Shown here one piece after another: positions 34,419-42,612 of a stretch of DNA of 64,000 bases. A model generated the notes under the pieces. It did no database searches. It saw nothing but the letters and a program-made list of their open reading frames with translations, and had not been told where the DNA came from. The stretch is from Pseudomonas brassicacearum (GTDB taxonomy: Bacteria; Pseudomonadota; Gammaproteobacteria; Pseudomonadales; Pseudomonadaceae): assembly GCF_003732265.1 (NCBI RefSeq), contig NZ_MOBK01000013.1, positions 165,633 through 229,632 of the forward strand, given 5' to 3'. Position 1 is the stretch's first letter. Every line of letters begins with the position of its first letter. Made by a program: the position numbers and the translations under genes.

Positions 34419-35636
34419 GTGAACACCTCCACCCGCAACGCCCGACTGATCATCGCCGCCCGTCTGGTTTCGGACTTTGGCGCTTTCCTCAACATGGTCG
34501 CCCTGGCCACTTACGTTTACCTGCTCAGCAACAGCGCCATGAGTGTCGGCATCTTCCTCGCCAGCCGTGTGGGTGGCGGGATTTTCGCCAGTCTGATCGG
34601 CACCACGTTCTACCGCCGCTTGGGCGGGCGCATGCCGTTGATTGCCTTCGACCTGTTGCGTGCAGGATTGCTCGGCTTGTTACTGGTGCTGCCGGTTGAT
34701 CAACAGGCGCTGCTGCTTCCCGTCATCGCGTTCGGCCTGGGCTTGGGCAACTCGATGTTTGCCATCGGCCTGAACAGTCAGCTGCCGCACTTGATCGATG
34801 GCGATCACCTGCTCAAGACCAACGCCTGGATCACCTCCGCCTCCTCGGCCGCGATGGTCGGCGGCAGTCTGGTGGCGGGGCTGTTGGTGGCGGCGTTTGG
34901 GTTTGAAACGGTGTTTGCGCTGAACGTGGTGACGTACCTGTTGGCCGCGTTGTTCATCCTGCCGCTGCGCTTTTCCGTCCCGGTGGCCAGTGATGAATCG
35001 GCCCACAAGGGAGGCGAATGGTCGGCCCTGCGCCAAGGGTTGCGCAGCGCACCGGTAGTGGCGGCGATGCTCGCGGTCACCATGGCCGACACCCTCGGCA
35101 GTGCCGCGCACAACGTAGGGTTGCCCATCGTTTCCAAACTACTGACCCCCGAATCAGCCAGCACCACGTTGGGCCTGGCGCTGGCAGTCTGGGCGTGCGG
35201 CAAACTGATCGGTGCGCGAATCGCCAGTCGCCTGAAAGGCTCGGACAACATCAATCTGGAGCGGCGATTTTTCTTCGGGGTGTTGCTGATGTCCTGCGGC
35301 TTCATCCTGATGTTTCAGCAGCAGACCCTTTACGGTTTGCTGTTGTTTTCGTTGCCAGCAGGATTGGGCGACGGCTTCTCGGAAGTCGGCCTGATGTCAC
35401 GTCTGCAACGTGAGCCGGACAACCTGCGTCTGCCGATTTTCAGCCTCCTGACCCTGCTGCAAATGACCGGGTTCGGCGTCGGCATGTTGATCGCCGCGCC
35501 GTTTTATTCGTGGTGGACACCGGGTGCGGTGGTGTTGCTGTTCCACGGCATTCCCCTCACCACCTTGCTGGTAGTGAAGGGCCTGGCGATCAGGGGCGCA
35601 CAGGTTCGGCGCAGCAGCCCGACGCCAGGTTCTTGA
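34419..35636 (+). CDS. MFS transporter
   Basis: This is a 405-residue major facilitator protein with about twelve hydrophobic segments, ending with LLLFHGIPLTTLLVVKGLAIRGAQ. The substrate cannot be read from sequence. I take the GTG at 34419 as start because AAGGA (34408-34412) is at a good distance from it and too near TTG 34413. The 3' end overlaps the convergent cueR gene by 47 bases. Confidence 0.83.
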   Translation: MNTSTRNARLIIAARLVSDFGAFLNMVALATYVYLLSNSAMSVGIFLASRVGGGIFASLIGTTFYRRLGGRMPLIAFDLLRAGLLGLLLVLPVDQQALLLPVIAFGLGLGNSMFAIGLNSQLPHLIDGDHLLKTNAWITSASSAAMVGGSLVAGLLVAAFGFETVFALNVVTYLLAALFILPLRFSVPVASDESAHKGGEWSALRQGLRSAPVVAAMLAVTMADTLGSAAHNVGLPIVSKLLTPESASTTLGLALAVWACGKLIGARIASRLKGSDNINLERRFFFGVLLMSCGFILMFQQQTLYGLLLFSLPAGLGDGFSEVGLMSRLQREPDNLRLPIFSLLTLLQMTGFGVGMLIAAPFYSWWTPGAVVLLFHGIPLTTLLVVKGLAIRGAQVRRSSPTPGS

Positions 35637-36003
35637 GGATCGGGCAGTCGGGTCGATGGTCGCCCTGGCAATGCTCGACCAGGTCTTGCAGGGTGTCGCG
35701 CAACTGGCCGAGTTCGCGGATCTTCTGGTTCAGCTCGTCGATGTGCTGACGGGCCAGGGCCTTCACGTCGGCGCTGGCGCGTTGGCGGTCCTGCCAGAGG
35801 GTCAGCAGCTTGCCGACCTCTTCCAGTGAAAACCCCAGGTCCCGGGAGCGCTTGATGAACGCCAGCGTGTGCAGGTCATCGTCGCCGTAAACCCGGTAGC
35901 CGCTGTCAGTACGATGGGCCGCCTTGAGCAGGCCGATGGACTCGTAGTAACGGATCATCTTCGCGCTCAGGCCGCTTTGACGGGCTGCTTGACCGATGTT
36001 CAT
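35590..36003 (-). CDS. cueR: Cu(I)-responsive MerR-family regulator CueR
   Basis: CueR activates copper export genes by underwinding long-spacer promoters when it binds Cu(I). The 137-residue protein has a MerR HTH (MNIGQAARQSGLSAKMIRYYESIGLL), a dimer helix and the metal-binding loop with cysteines around residues 111-119 (HCQGDHRPDCPIL), plus a Cys pair (GCC) near the end. ATG 36003 overlaps the copA stop (ATGA). Two CueR boxes in the window (38430-38450, 39136-39156) are the expected targets. Confidence 0.95.
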   Translation of the reverse strand: MNIGQAARQSGLSAKMIRYYESIGLLKAAHRTDSGYRVYGDDDLHTLAFIKRSRDLGFSLEEVGKLLTLWQDRQRASADVKALARQHIDELNQKIRELGQLRDTLQDLVEHCQGDHRPDCPILKNLASGCCAEPVRP

Positions 36004-38393
36004 CAATTGTCCTCCAGGTCCTTGGGCTTCCAGGTTTTCAACAGTAACGCATTGCTCACTACGCTGACGCTCGACAACGCCATGGCCGCACCGGCCAGCA
36101 CCGGGTTGAGGAAGCCGAACGCCGCCAGCGGAATACCGATCAGGTTATAGACGAACGCCCAGAACAGGTTCTGGCGGATCTTCGCGTAGGTCTTGCGGCT
36201 GATCTCCAGCGCCGCCGGCACCAGCCGTGGATCGCCACGCATCAGCGTGATCCCGGCCGCGTGCATCGCCACGTCGGTGCCGCCACCCATGGCGATGCCG
36301 ATGTCCGCCGCAGCCAGCGCAGGGGCGTCGTTGATGCCATCGCCGACCATCGCCACCACGCCGGTTTTTTTTAGTGTGGCGACGGTGGCGGCTTTGTCGG
36401 CGGGCAGCACTTCGGCGTGGACATCGGTGATGCCCAGCGCCTCGGCGACGACTTTGGCGCTGCCACGGTTGTCACCGGTCAGCAGGTGGCTGCTGATGTG
36501 CCGCGCGTTGAGCTGTTGCACGGCTTGCAGGGCGCCGGGTTTGAGGGTGTCACCAAAGGCGAAGAGGCCGAGCACTTTCGGTTCGGGACTTTGTTCGATC
36601 AGCCAGGACAGGGTTCGGCCTTCGGTTTCCCAGGCGGTTGCCGAGTCCTCCAACGAACCCGCGTTTAAAGCACTTTCTTCCAATAGACGACGATTGCCCA
36701 AGGCCAGTCGACGCCCCTCAAGCGTGCCGGCGATGCCTCGCCCCGTCAGCGATTGACTGTCGCTGACATCCTCCACGGTCAAGCCGCGTTCAGCGCAGGC
36801 GTCCAGCACGGCCTTGGCCAGCGGGTGTTCGCTGCCCCGTTGCAGCGCGCCGGCCATTTTCAGCAGGGCGGCTTCGTCACCGTCGATGGCCGTCAAATGC
36901 GCAATGCGCGGTGCGCCGGAGGTCAGCGTGCCGGTCTTGTCGAACACCACCGCACTGACTTCATGCGCGCGTTCCAGCGCTTCGGCGTCTTTGATCAGAA
37001 TCCCGTGACGTGCGGCCACGCCGGTCCCGGCCATGATGGCTGTTGGCGTGGCCAGTCCCAAGGCACACGGACAGGCAATCACTAGCACCGCGACGGCATT
37101 GATCAGCGCGGTTTCGATCGGCGCGCCGTACAGCCACCAGCCGATGAAGGTCGCCAGCGCGATCAATAGGACGGTGGGCACGAACACCTGGCTGACTTTA
37201 TCCACCAGTTTCTGGATCGGTGCCTTGGCGGCCTGGGCGTCTTCGACCAGACGAATGATCCGCGCCAACACGGTTTCCGCGCCCAAGGCCTGGGTGCGCA
37301 CCAATAATCGCCCTTCACCGTTTATCGCGCCGCCGGTGACCTTGTCGCCGGGTTGCTTGGGCACCGGCAGGCTTTCGCCGCTGATCAGCGCTTCGTCGGC
37401 GTGGCTCTGGCCTTCGACCACTTCGCCATCCACCGGGAAGCGTTCACCGGGTTTGACCATGACCAGGTCATTGAGACGCAGGGCACTGATGGCGACGTCT
37501 TGTTCGCGACCCTCGATCACTTGAATCGCCCGCTCCGGGCGCAAGGCTTCGAGGGCGCGAATGGCGCTGGCGGTCTGACGTTTGGCGCGGCTTTCCAGGT
37601 ATTTACCGAGCAGGACCAGGGCAATCACCACGGCCGAGGCTTCGAAATACAGGTGCGGCATGCGCCCAGCGGCGGTGGCCCATTCGTAAAGACTCAGGCC
37701 GTAACCGGCGCTGGTGCCGAGGGCGACCAGCAAATCCATATTCCCGGCCCCGGCGCGCACGGCTTTCCAGGCTGCCACATAAAAACGTGCACCGAAGATC
37801 AATTGCACCGGTGTTGCCAGGGCGAATTGCGCCCAGGCGGGAAGCATCCAGTGCACGCCGAACGGTTGCAGCAGCATGGGCAGCACCAGCGGCAAGGCGA
37901 GGAGGAGGGCCATGATCAATGCCCAACGCTCACGGTGCAGGCGCTGTTGTTGAGTGTCGGTGGGCGGATGTTCGATTTCCCAGACACTGGCCGAGTAACC
38001 GGCTTTGGTCACTGCAGCGATCAAGGTCTGCGGATCGATCTGGCCGAGCAATTCGAGGTGGGCGCGTTCGTTGGCCAGGTTGACGCTGACGCTCTGGACC
38101 CCCGGCACCTTGGTCAGCGCACGTTCGACCCGGCCGATGCACGAGGCGCAGGTCATACCGTCGATGCTCAGTTCCAGACTGTGGCGGGGCACGCTATAAC
38201 CGGCCTGTTCAACAGCGTCCATCAACGCCGGCAGGCTGTCGCTGGGCGCCTGGACGCGGGCCTGTTCGGTGGCGAGGTTGACGCTGACGGCGGTGGCGCC
38301 GATGACTTTGCTCAAGGCTCGCTCGACACGCCCGGCGCAACTGGCGCAGGTCATGCCGGCAATCGGCAGATCGAACGTGGTGGATTCGGACAT
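36003..38393 (-). CDS. copA: Cu(I)-exporting P1B-type ATPase CopA
   Basis: CopA pumps Cu(I) out of the cytoplasm at the expense of ATP. The 796 residues contain two N-terminal HMA domains, each with GMTCASC (CxxC near 16-19 and 82-87). The transport site CPC is in IACPCALGLATPTAIMAGTG (about 440), followed by the phosphorylated Asp in DKTGTLT (about 482) and the GDGINDAPAL hinge (about 715). It is translationally coupled to cueR. A CueR box upstream shows copper induction. Confidence 0.96.
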   Translation of the reverse strand: MSESTTFDLPIAGMTCASCAGRVERALSKVIGATAVSVNLATEQARVQAPSDSLPALMDAVEQAGYSVPRHSLELSIDGMTCASCIGRVERALTKVPGVQSVSVNLANERAHLELLGQIDPQTLIAAVTKAGYSASVWEIEHPPTDTQQQRLHRERWALIMALLLALPLVLPMLLQPFGVHWMLPAWAQFALATPVQLIFGARFYVAAWKAVRAGAGNMDLLVALGTSAGYGLSLYEWATAAGRMPHLYFEASAVVIALVLLGKYLESRAKRQTASAIRALEALRPERAIQVIEGREQDVAISALRLNDLVMVKPGERFPVDGEVVEGQSHADEALISGESLPVPKQPGDKVTGGAINGEGRLLVRTQALGAETVLARIIRLVEDAQAAKAPIQKLVDKVSQVFVPTVLLIALATFIGWWLYGAPIETALINAVAVLVIACPCALGLATPTAIMAGTGVAARHGILIKDAEALERAHEVSAVVFDKTGTLTSGAPRIAHLTAIDGDEAALLKMAGALQRGSEHPLAKAVLDACAERGLTVEDVSDSQSLTGRGIAGTLEGRRLALGNRRLLEESALNAGSLEDSATAWETEGRTLSWLIEQSPEPKVLGLFAFGDTLKPGALQAVQQLNARHISSHLLTGDNRGSAKVVAEALGITDVHAEVLPADKAATVATLKKTGVVAMVGDGINDAPALAAADIGIAMGGGTDVAMHAAGITLMRGDPRLVPAALEISRKTYAKIRQNLFWAFVYNLIGIPLAAFGFLNPVLAGAAMALSSVSVVSNALLLKTWKPKDLEDN

Positions 38394-38429
38394 CGGTCGC
38401 GCTCCCTGTAGTAGATGCCTACAGGATCA

Positions 38430-38453
38430 ACCTTGCCATGTGGGCAAGGTCAA
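38430..38453 (-). promoter_or_regulatory. CueR-type promoter of copA-cueR
   Basis: Read leftward, TTGACC (-35, 38448-38453) overlaps the palindrome ACCTTGCCCACATGGCAAGGT (38430-38450), which is the CueR box, followed by the -10 region further toward copA. It lies 37 bases upstream of the copA start. Confidence 0.85.
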
Positions 38454-38511
38454 GCACCAATCTAAAAGTTACTGGGAGGCCGGATATGAGGTGAGCAAGA
38501 AGACCGGGTTG

Positions 38512-38634
38512 CCCCCTTCGCGAGCAAGTCGAATCGTCGCACCGCCGCTCCCACATTCGATCGAGTCCTGTCTGAAAAAACTCGGTCAAATGTGGGAGCG
38601 GCGGTGCGACGATTCGGCTTGCTCGCGAAGGGGC
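38512..38634. repeat. REP variant pair, both copies with internal insert
   Basis: The right-facing head contains CGAGCAAGTCGAATCGTCGC then ACCGCCGCTCCCACA, and the partner TGTGGGAGCGGCGGTGCGAC then GATTCGGCTTGCTCGCGAAG, so both members of the pair carry the insert of about 15 bases. The heads point outwards. Confidence 0.85.
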
Positions 38635-38661
38635 CCTGTCATCCAACATCAAAGGTGAATG

Positions 38662-39045
38662 TCAGTATTCGAGAGCGGCAGGCTTGAGGTACATCCTTTC
38701 CTGCGTCATCGCAATCCGGAACTTCAGCACATCACCGGCCTTGAGCGAGATGATCTGCGAACCCGGCGCGAGCATGCCCGGGTTGCAGCCCGGCGCCTGG
38801 CCCGGCAGCAGTTTGAGACGCAGGGAGACAGGGCCTGGTGGCAGGTTGAACGAGGTGCTTTGCTCCTGGAACAGCCGCGCGGACAGTTGATCCTGGATGT
38901 ACACACCGATTTCGCAGGAGGTCGCGACTTCCAGGCGCTCGCGGGAAATGATCAGTACGCCATAGTCCTCCCCGGAAGCTTGAACCGAAGGAGTCGCGGC
39001 AAAGAGGCTGAGGAAGCCAAACAGGCTGATAGCTGACCAGCGCAT
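38662..39045 (-). CDS. Exported hypothetical protein beside copZ
   Basis: This 127-residue protein has a signal peptide (MRWSAISLFGFLSLFAATPSVQAS) and a mature beta-type domain with YGVLIISRERLEVATSCEIGVYIQDQ and PGPVSLRLKLLPGQAPGCNPG, i.e. two cysteines that could form a disulfide. AGGAG lies seven bases before ATG 39045. I do not recognise a named family. It lies between the CopA and CopZ units but has no CueR box of its own; a copper link is only positional. Confidence 0.7.
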   Translation of the reverse strand: MRWSAISLFGFLSLFAATPSVQASGEDYGVLIISRERLEVATSCEIGVYIQDQLSARLFQEQSTSFNLPPGPVSLRLKLLPGQAPGCNPGMLAPGSQIISLKAGDVLKFRIAMTQERMYLKPAALEY

Positions 39046-39132
39046 GGCTGAATCTCCTGAAATCGAGTCATTGATGCACGCAGCTTGGCCGAGCACGCCG
39101 CCGAATGCCAGCCCGGCAGATTGTCGAAGAAC

Positions 39133-39163
39133 TTGACCTTGCCATGGTGGCAAGCTCGAGACT
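39133..39163 (+). promoter_or_regulatory. CueR-type promoter of copZ
   Basis: TTGACC (39133-39138) overlaps ACCTTGCCATGGTGGCAAGCT (39136-39156), a CueR box, with the expected 19-base spacer to a weak -10 (GAGACT, 39158-39163). The copZ start is at 39193. Confidence 0.85.
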
Positions 39164-39192
39164 GCTCGCAACCTCAATCAAGGAGCCACACC

Positions 39193-39390
39193 ATGCAAGT
39201 GTTCAACGTTCAAGGCATGTCTTGCGGTCACTGTGTCAAAGCCATCACCCAGGCCCTGCAGGCCAAGGATCCGGCGGCCAGCGTACGGGTTGACCTGGCG
39301 GCCAAGGAAGTCGGGGTTGAGAGCGCGCTGACTACTGAGCAAGTGATCGCCGCGATCACTGAAGAAGGCTACGACGCCAAAGTCGCCTGA
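39193..39390 (+). CDS. copZ: Copper chaperone CopZ (HMA domain)
   Basis: This is a 65-residue single HMA domain with the Cu(I)-binding motif GMSCGHC (Cys 11 and 14). It carries copper to CopA and buffers it in the cytoplasm. Length and motif fit the family. It has its own CueR box 37 bases upstream. AGGAG precedes ATG 39193. Confidence 0.95.
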   Translation: MQVFNVQGMSCGHCVKAITQALQAKDPAASVRVDLAAKEVGVESALTTEQVIAAITEEGYDAKVA

Positions 39391-39405
39391 CCCAATGCAA
39401 TCCCC

Positions 39406-39495
39406 TGTAGGAGTGAGCCTGCTCGCGATGGCGGTGTGTCAGTCGACAACAATGCTGAATGACACACCGCTATCGCGAGCAGGCTCGCTCCCACA
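39406..39495. repeat. REP/BIME inverted pair
   Basis: TGTAGGAGTGAGCCTGCTCG and the mirrored head ending GGCTCGCTCCCACA. Confidence 0.9.
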
Positions 39496-39623
39496 TAGGT
39501 CTACCACACAGGATCTGCAATATTCAGTGGGTTTTTAATAGTTAGCGAGCTATCGGAATGTTCAAGGCGTTCATGCGCGGCTAGACTGTGGGGCCTGCCG
39601 ACGCATGCTCAACTGGATGCCTG

Positions 39624-40820
39624 ATGAATTTCCGTACCATTTTGATTCTTGGCGCCCTGACCGCTTTCGGTCCGCTGGCGATCGACTTCTATCTGCCTGC
39701 CTTCCCGGCGATGGCGCTGGCCTTTGGCACCGATGAAAAACACGTTCAACTGACCCTGGCGGCGTACTTCCTCGGTCTGTCGATTGGTCAATTGGCCTAC
39801 GGCCCGGTGGCGGATCGTTTTGGGCGGCGTATCCCGTTGCTGACCGGGGTCGGTCTGTTCACCCTCGCTTCGCTGGCCTGCGCCTATGCGCCAAACCTCG
39901 AATGGCTGATCGGCGCGCGTTTTGTCCAGGCGTTGGGCGGTTGTGCGGGGATGGTGATTTCCCGCGCGGTGGTCAGCGATAAATGCGACGCCGTGGGCTC
40001 GGCGAAAGTTTATTCGCAACTGATGCTGGTCATGGGCCTGGCGCCGATTCTTGCGCCGATGCTCGGTGGCTTGCTGGTCAACACCACGGGTTGGCAGTCG
40101 ATCTTCCTCGTGTTGTCCGGTTTCAGTGCCCTGGCCGCCTTGGCTGTGGCACTCGGGTTGCCGGAAAGTCTGCCCGCGCATATGCCGCGCCAGCCGTTGG
40201 CGGGGGCTTTGCGGCAGTACGGCCGCCTGTTGTCGGATCGGGTCTATCTCGGTCACGCCCTGACGGGTGGTATCGCCATCGCCGGGATGTTTTCCTACAT
40301 CGCCGGATCTCCATTCGTGTTCATCAAACTCTATGGCGTACCGGCCGAGCATTTCGGCTGGCTGTTCGGCACCAACGCGGCGGGGTTCATTCTGGTGGCG
40401 CAAGTCAACGCGCGATTGCTGGCCAAGCGCGGTCCGGCATTCTTGCTGGTGCGTGCCGTGTGGGTTTACCTGACCGCCGGCCTGGCGCTGCTCGCCGTCA
40501 GTGCGCTCCACCCCGAACATTTGTGGCCGTTGCTGATCCCGCTGTTTATTTGCATCTCCAGCCTCGGTTGCATCCTGCCCAATGCGTCGGCGTGTGCCAT
40601 GAACGGGCAGGGCGCCCGCGCTGGCAGTGCGTCGGCATTGCTCGGGTGCCTGCAGTTCACCGTCGCGGCCGGTGCGGCTGCGCTGGTCGGTGTTTTACAC
40701 GATGGCAGCGCCGTGCCGATGGCGATGGTCATCAGCCTGTGCGGAGTGTTGGTGGTGAGCATGGCGATGCTCACCCGTCATTTGCAAAATGCCCGGGCGT
40801 TGGCGCAAGCCCAGGTTTGA
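39624..40820 (+). CDS. Bcr/CflA family drug-resistance MFS transporter
   Basis: This 398-residue protein with twelve membrane segments has the family features: LGALTAFGPLAIDFYLPAFP near the start, GPVADRFGRRIPLL (motif A) and GARFVQALGGCAGMVISRAVV. The Bcr/CflA group exports drugs such as bicyclomycin, chloramphenicol or sulfonamides, or small peptides. Actual substrates unknown. ATG 39624 is preceded by a weak site. It is a single-gene unit. Confidence 0.9.
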   Translation: MNFRTILILGALTAFGPLAIDFYLPAFPAMALAFGTDEKHVQLTLAAYFLGLSIGQLAYGPVADRFGRRIPLLTGVGLFTLASLACAYAPNLEWLIGARFVQALGGCAGMVISRAVVSDKCDAVGSAKVYSQLMLVMGLAPILAPMLGGLLVNTTGWQSIFLVLSGFSALAALAVALGLPESLPAHMPRQPLAGALRQYGRLLSDRVYLGHALTGGIAIAGMFSYIAGSPFVFIKLYGVPAEHFGWLFGTNAAGFILVAQVNARLLAKRGPAFLLVRAVWVYLTAGLALLAVSALHPEHLWPLLIPLFICISSLGCILPNASACAMNGQGARAGSASALLGCLQFTVAAGAAALVGVLHDGSAVPMAMVISLCGVLVVSMAMLTRHLQNARALAQAQV

Positions 40821-40828
40821 GGACGGGT

Positions 40829-41002
40829 TCAGCCAGCAGCTCGCTGCTGTTGGCGACCGGGAATCTGGTGGGGAGCGTACAGGCGGGCTTCGAGGGTTCG
40901 GGTAAAGGCCAGTGCTTCGGCTTCACTGCGAAAGGTCACGGCATGCTGGTCCAGACGGACTTGCCACTGAGATTTAGCCACTTCTTTTATCAGGATCTTC
41001 AT
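40829..41002 (-). CDS. 57-residue conserved-looking small protein
   Basis: The frame starts MKILIKEVAKSQWQVRLDQH and ends GRQQQRAAG. The central part (AVTFRSEAEALAFTRTLEARLYAP) forms a likely helix. An excellent site AGGAGAG lies nine bases before ATG 41002. The residue pattern (beta-strand, then helix) suggests a small alpha/beta domain like those that follow DUF2188-type folds. No function can be assigned. It ends eight bases from the convergent transporter gene. Confidence 0.6.
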   Translation of the reverse strand: MKILIKEVAKSQWQVRLDQHAVTFRSEAEALAFTRTLEARLYAPHQIPGRQQQRAAG

Positions 41003-41152
41003 TGCTGATCTCTCCTCTCGTAAAAGTTGCTACTTAAAGATTGTGCCGCAGAGGTTTCGATTGTAGACCCGAATACGATCGCTATTGTGACAGACGTCAA
41101 CCTTCGGACTGACGGTGTCGCCCATTGCCGGGCGACACTGTTTCATCATATT

Positions 41153-42166
41153 TCAGAAGCCTTCCAGCACAATCTTGCCCTTGGCTTTGCCGCTCTCCAG
41201 CAGCGCGTGTGCACGGCGCAGGTTGGCCGCATTGATGGTGCCGAAGTGCTCGCCGACCGTGGTTTTCAGTGTGCCGGCGTCGATCAGCCCGGCAACGCGG
41301 TTCAGCAGTTTGTGCTGCTCGATCATGTCCGCGGTTTCGAACAGCGAGCGGGTGTACATGAACTCCCAGTGCAGCGACAGGCTCTTGCGTTTGAGCTTGG
41401 TCACGTCCAGCGACTTGGGATCATCGATCAGCGCCAGTTTGCCTTGCGGCGCCAGCGCCTCGACCAATTGGTCCAGATGCTGATCAGTCTGGGTCAGGCT
41501 GGCGACATGGGTCACGGCGTCCACGCCGGCACGCTTGAGCTCTTCGCTCAGCGGTTGACTGTGATCAATCACCAGGTCTGCGCCCAGTTCACGTACCCAG
41601 TCCTGGGTGTGCGGGCGGGAGGCAGTGCCGATGACTTTGAGCCCGGTGAGCTGGCTGGCCAGTTGCGTGAGGATCGAACCCACGCCACCGGCCGCACCGA
41701 CGATCAGCAGACTCTGGCCTTCATCGGTGTTGCCTTCGCGCACTTGCAGACGCTCAAAGAGCAATTCCCAAGCGGTGATGGCGGTCAGCGGCAGTGCGGC
41801 GGCTTCGGCGAAACCGAGGCTTTTCGGCATGTGGCCGACGATCCGCTCATCCACCACATGGCGTTCGCTGTTGCCACCGGCACGGGCGATGGAGCCCGCG
41901 TAAAAAACCTTGTCGCCGACCTTGAACAAGGTCACGTCGCTGCCGACGGACGTGACCACGCCGGCCACGTCCCAACCCAGTACCTTGGCCGCGCCTTCTT
42001 CGGGCTGGACGTTCTGGCGGACCTTGGTGTCCACCGGGTTGACCGAGATGGCTTTGACTTCCACAAGCAGGTCGCGCGGGCCGGCAACCGGTTCTGGCAG
42101 CTCGATGTCTTGCAGGGATTGTTCGTCACTGATTGGCAGCGAGGTGTAGTAGGCAATGGCTTTCAT
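41153..42166 (-). CDS. Zinc-binding-type alcohol dehydrogenase/quinone oxidoreductase family
   Basis: This 337-residue MDR protein uses NAD(P)H. It begins MKAIAYYTSLPISDEQSLQDIELPEP and has the Rossmann loop LLIVGAAGGVGSILTQLA (about 150-168), then LGADLVIDH. It is the 'zinc-type alcohol dehydrogenase-like' group in which the metal ligands are usually absent; no structural-zinc Cys cluster is seen here. It lies downstream of a monooxygenase-like gene (34-base gap) in the same unit, with the LysR gene divergent. This could be a quinone or enal reductase for detoxification. Confidence 0.85.
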   Translation of the reverse strand: MKAIAYYTSLPISDEQSLQDIELPEPVAGPRDLLVEVKAISVNPVDTKVRQNVQPEEGAAKVLGWDVAGVVTSVGSDVTLFKVGDKVFYAGSIARAGGNSERHVVDERIVGHMPKSLGFAEAAALPLTAITAWELLFERLQVREGNTDEGQSLLIVGAAGGVGSILTQLASQLTGLKVIGTASRPHTQDWVRELGADLVIDHSQPLSEELKRAGVDAVTHVASLTQTDQHLDQLVEALAPQGKLALIDDPKSLDVTKLKRKSLSLHWEFMYTRSLFETADMIEQHKLLNRVAGLIDAGTLKTTVGEHFGTINAANLRRAHALLESGKAKGKIVLEGF

Positions 42167-42200
42167 TTAAAGAATTCCCAAAAGGTAATAAAGAAAGGGA

Positions 42201-42494
42201 TCAGGCCACGGTTCGCAGGCGCTTGAGGTCGAAGTGTTCGAGGAAGTCACCGGCCTTGGCGCGGAAATTCTGGATGTGGGCGCTGGCGTCATGCGCTTGC
42301 AGGGCTTCGTCGCTGCTCCACTGTTCGATCATGTAAAAGGCCAGGGGATTGGCGAGGTCCTGGTGCAGATCGTATTGGCCGCAACCGGCCTCGGCGCGGG
42401 TCGGTTCAAGCAGCGCGCGCAGGTGTTGTTCGAGGGCGTCTTGCTGGCCGGCTTTGGCGATGAGGGTGGCGATGGCGGTAAATGGCTGGGACAT
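42201..42494 (-). CDS. Putative quinol monooxygenase (ABM domain)
   Basis: This 97-residue antibiotic-biosynthesis-monooxygenase (ABM) fold starts MSQPFTAIATLIAKAGQQDALEQHLRALLEPTRAEAGCGQYDLHQ and has FYMIEQWSSDEALQAHDASAHIQNF. Relatives such as YgiN oxidise quinols without cofactors, or bind aromatics. It starts the ABM-ADH unit, 118 bases from the divergent LysR gene. The promoter lies in that gap. Confidence 0.85.
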   Translation of the reverse strand: MSQPFTAIATLIAKAGQQDALEQHLRALLEPTRAEAGCGQYDLHQDLANPLAFYMIEQWSSDEALQAHDASAHIQNFRAKAGDFLEHFDLKRLRTVA

Positions 42495-42612
42495 GGACGA
42501 CTCCGGGAGCGTGATGAATTCGATGGCACAGATGATTGGCTATTTCGCCGCAAGATAAAATCCGCTAAAAGAGCAGTCTCTTTCAATATTTTTTTGATAA
42601 TCGAGGCTGAAA

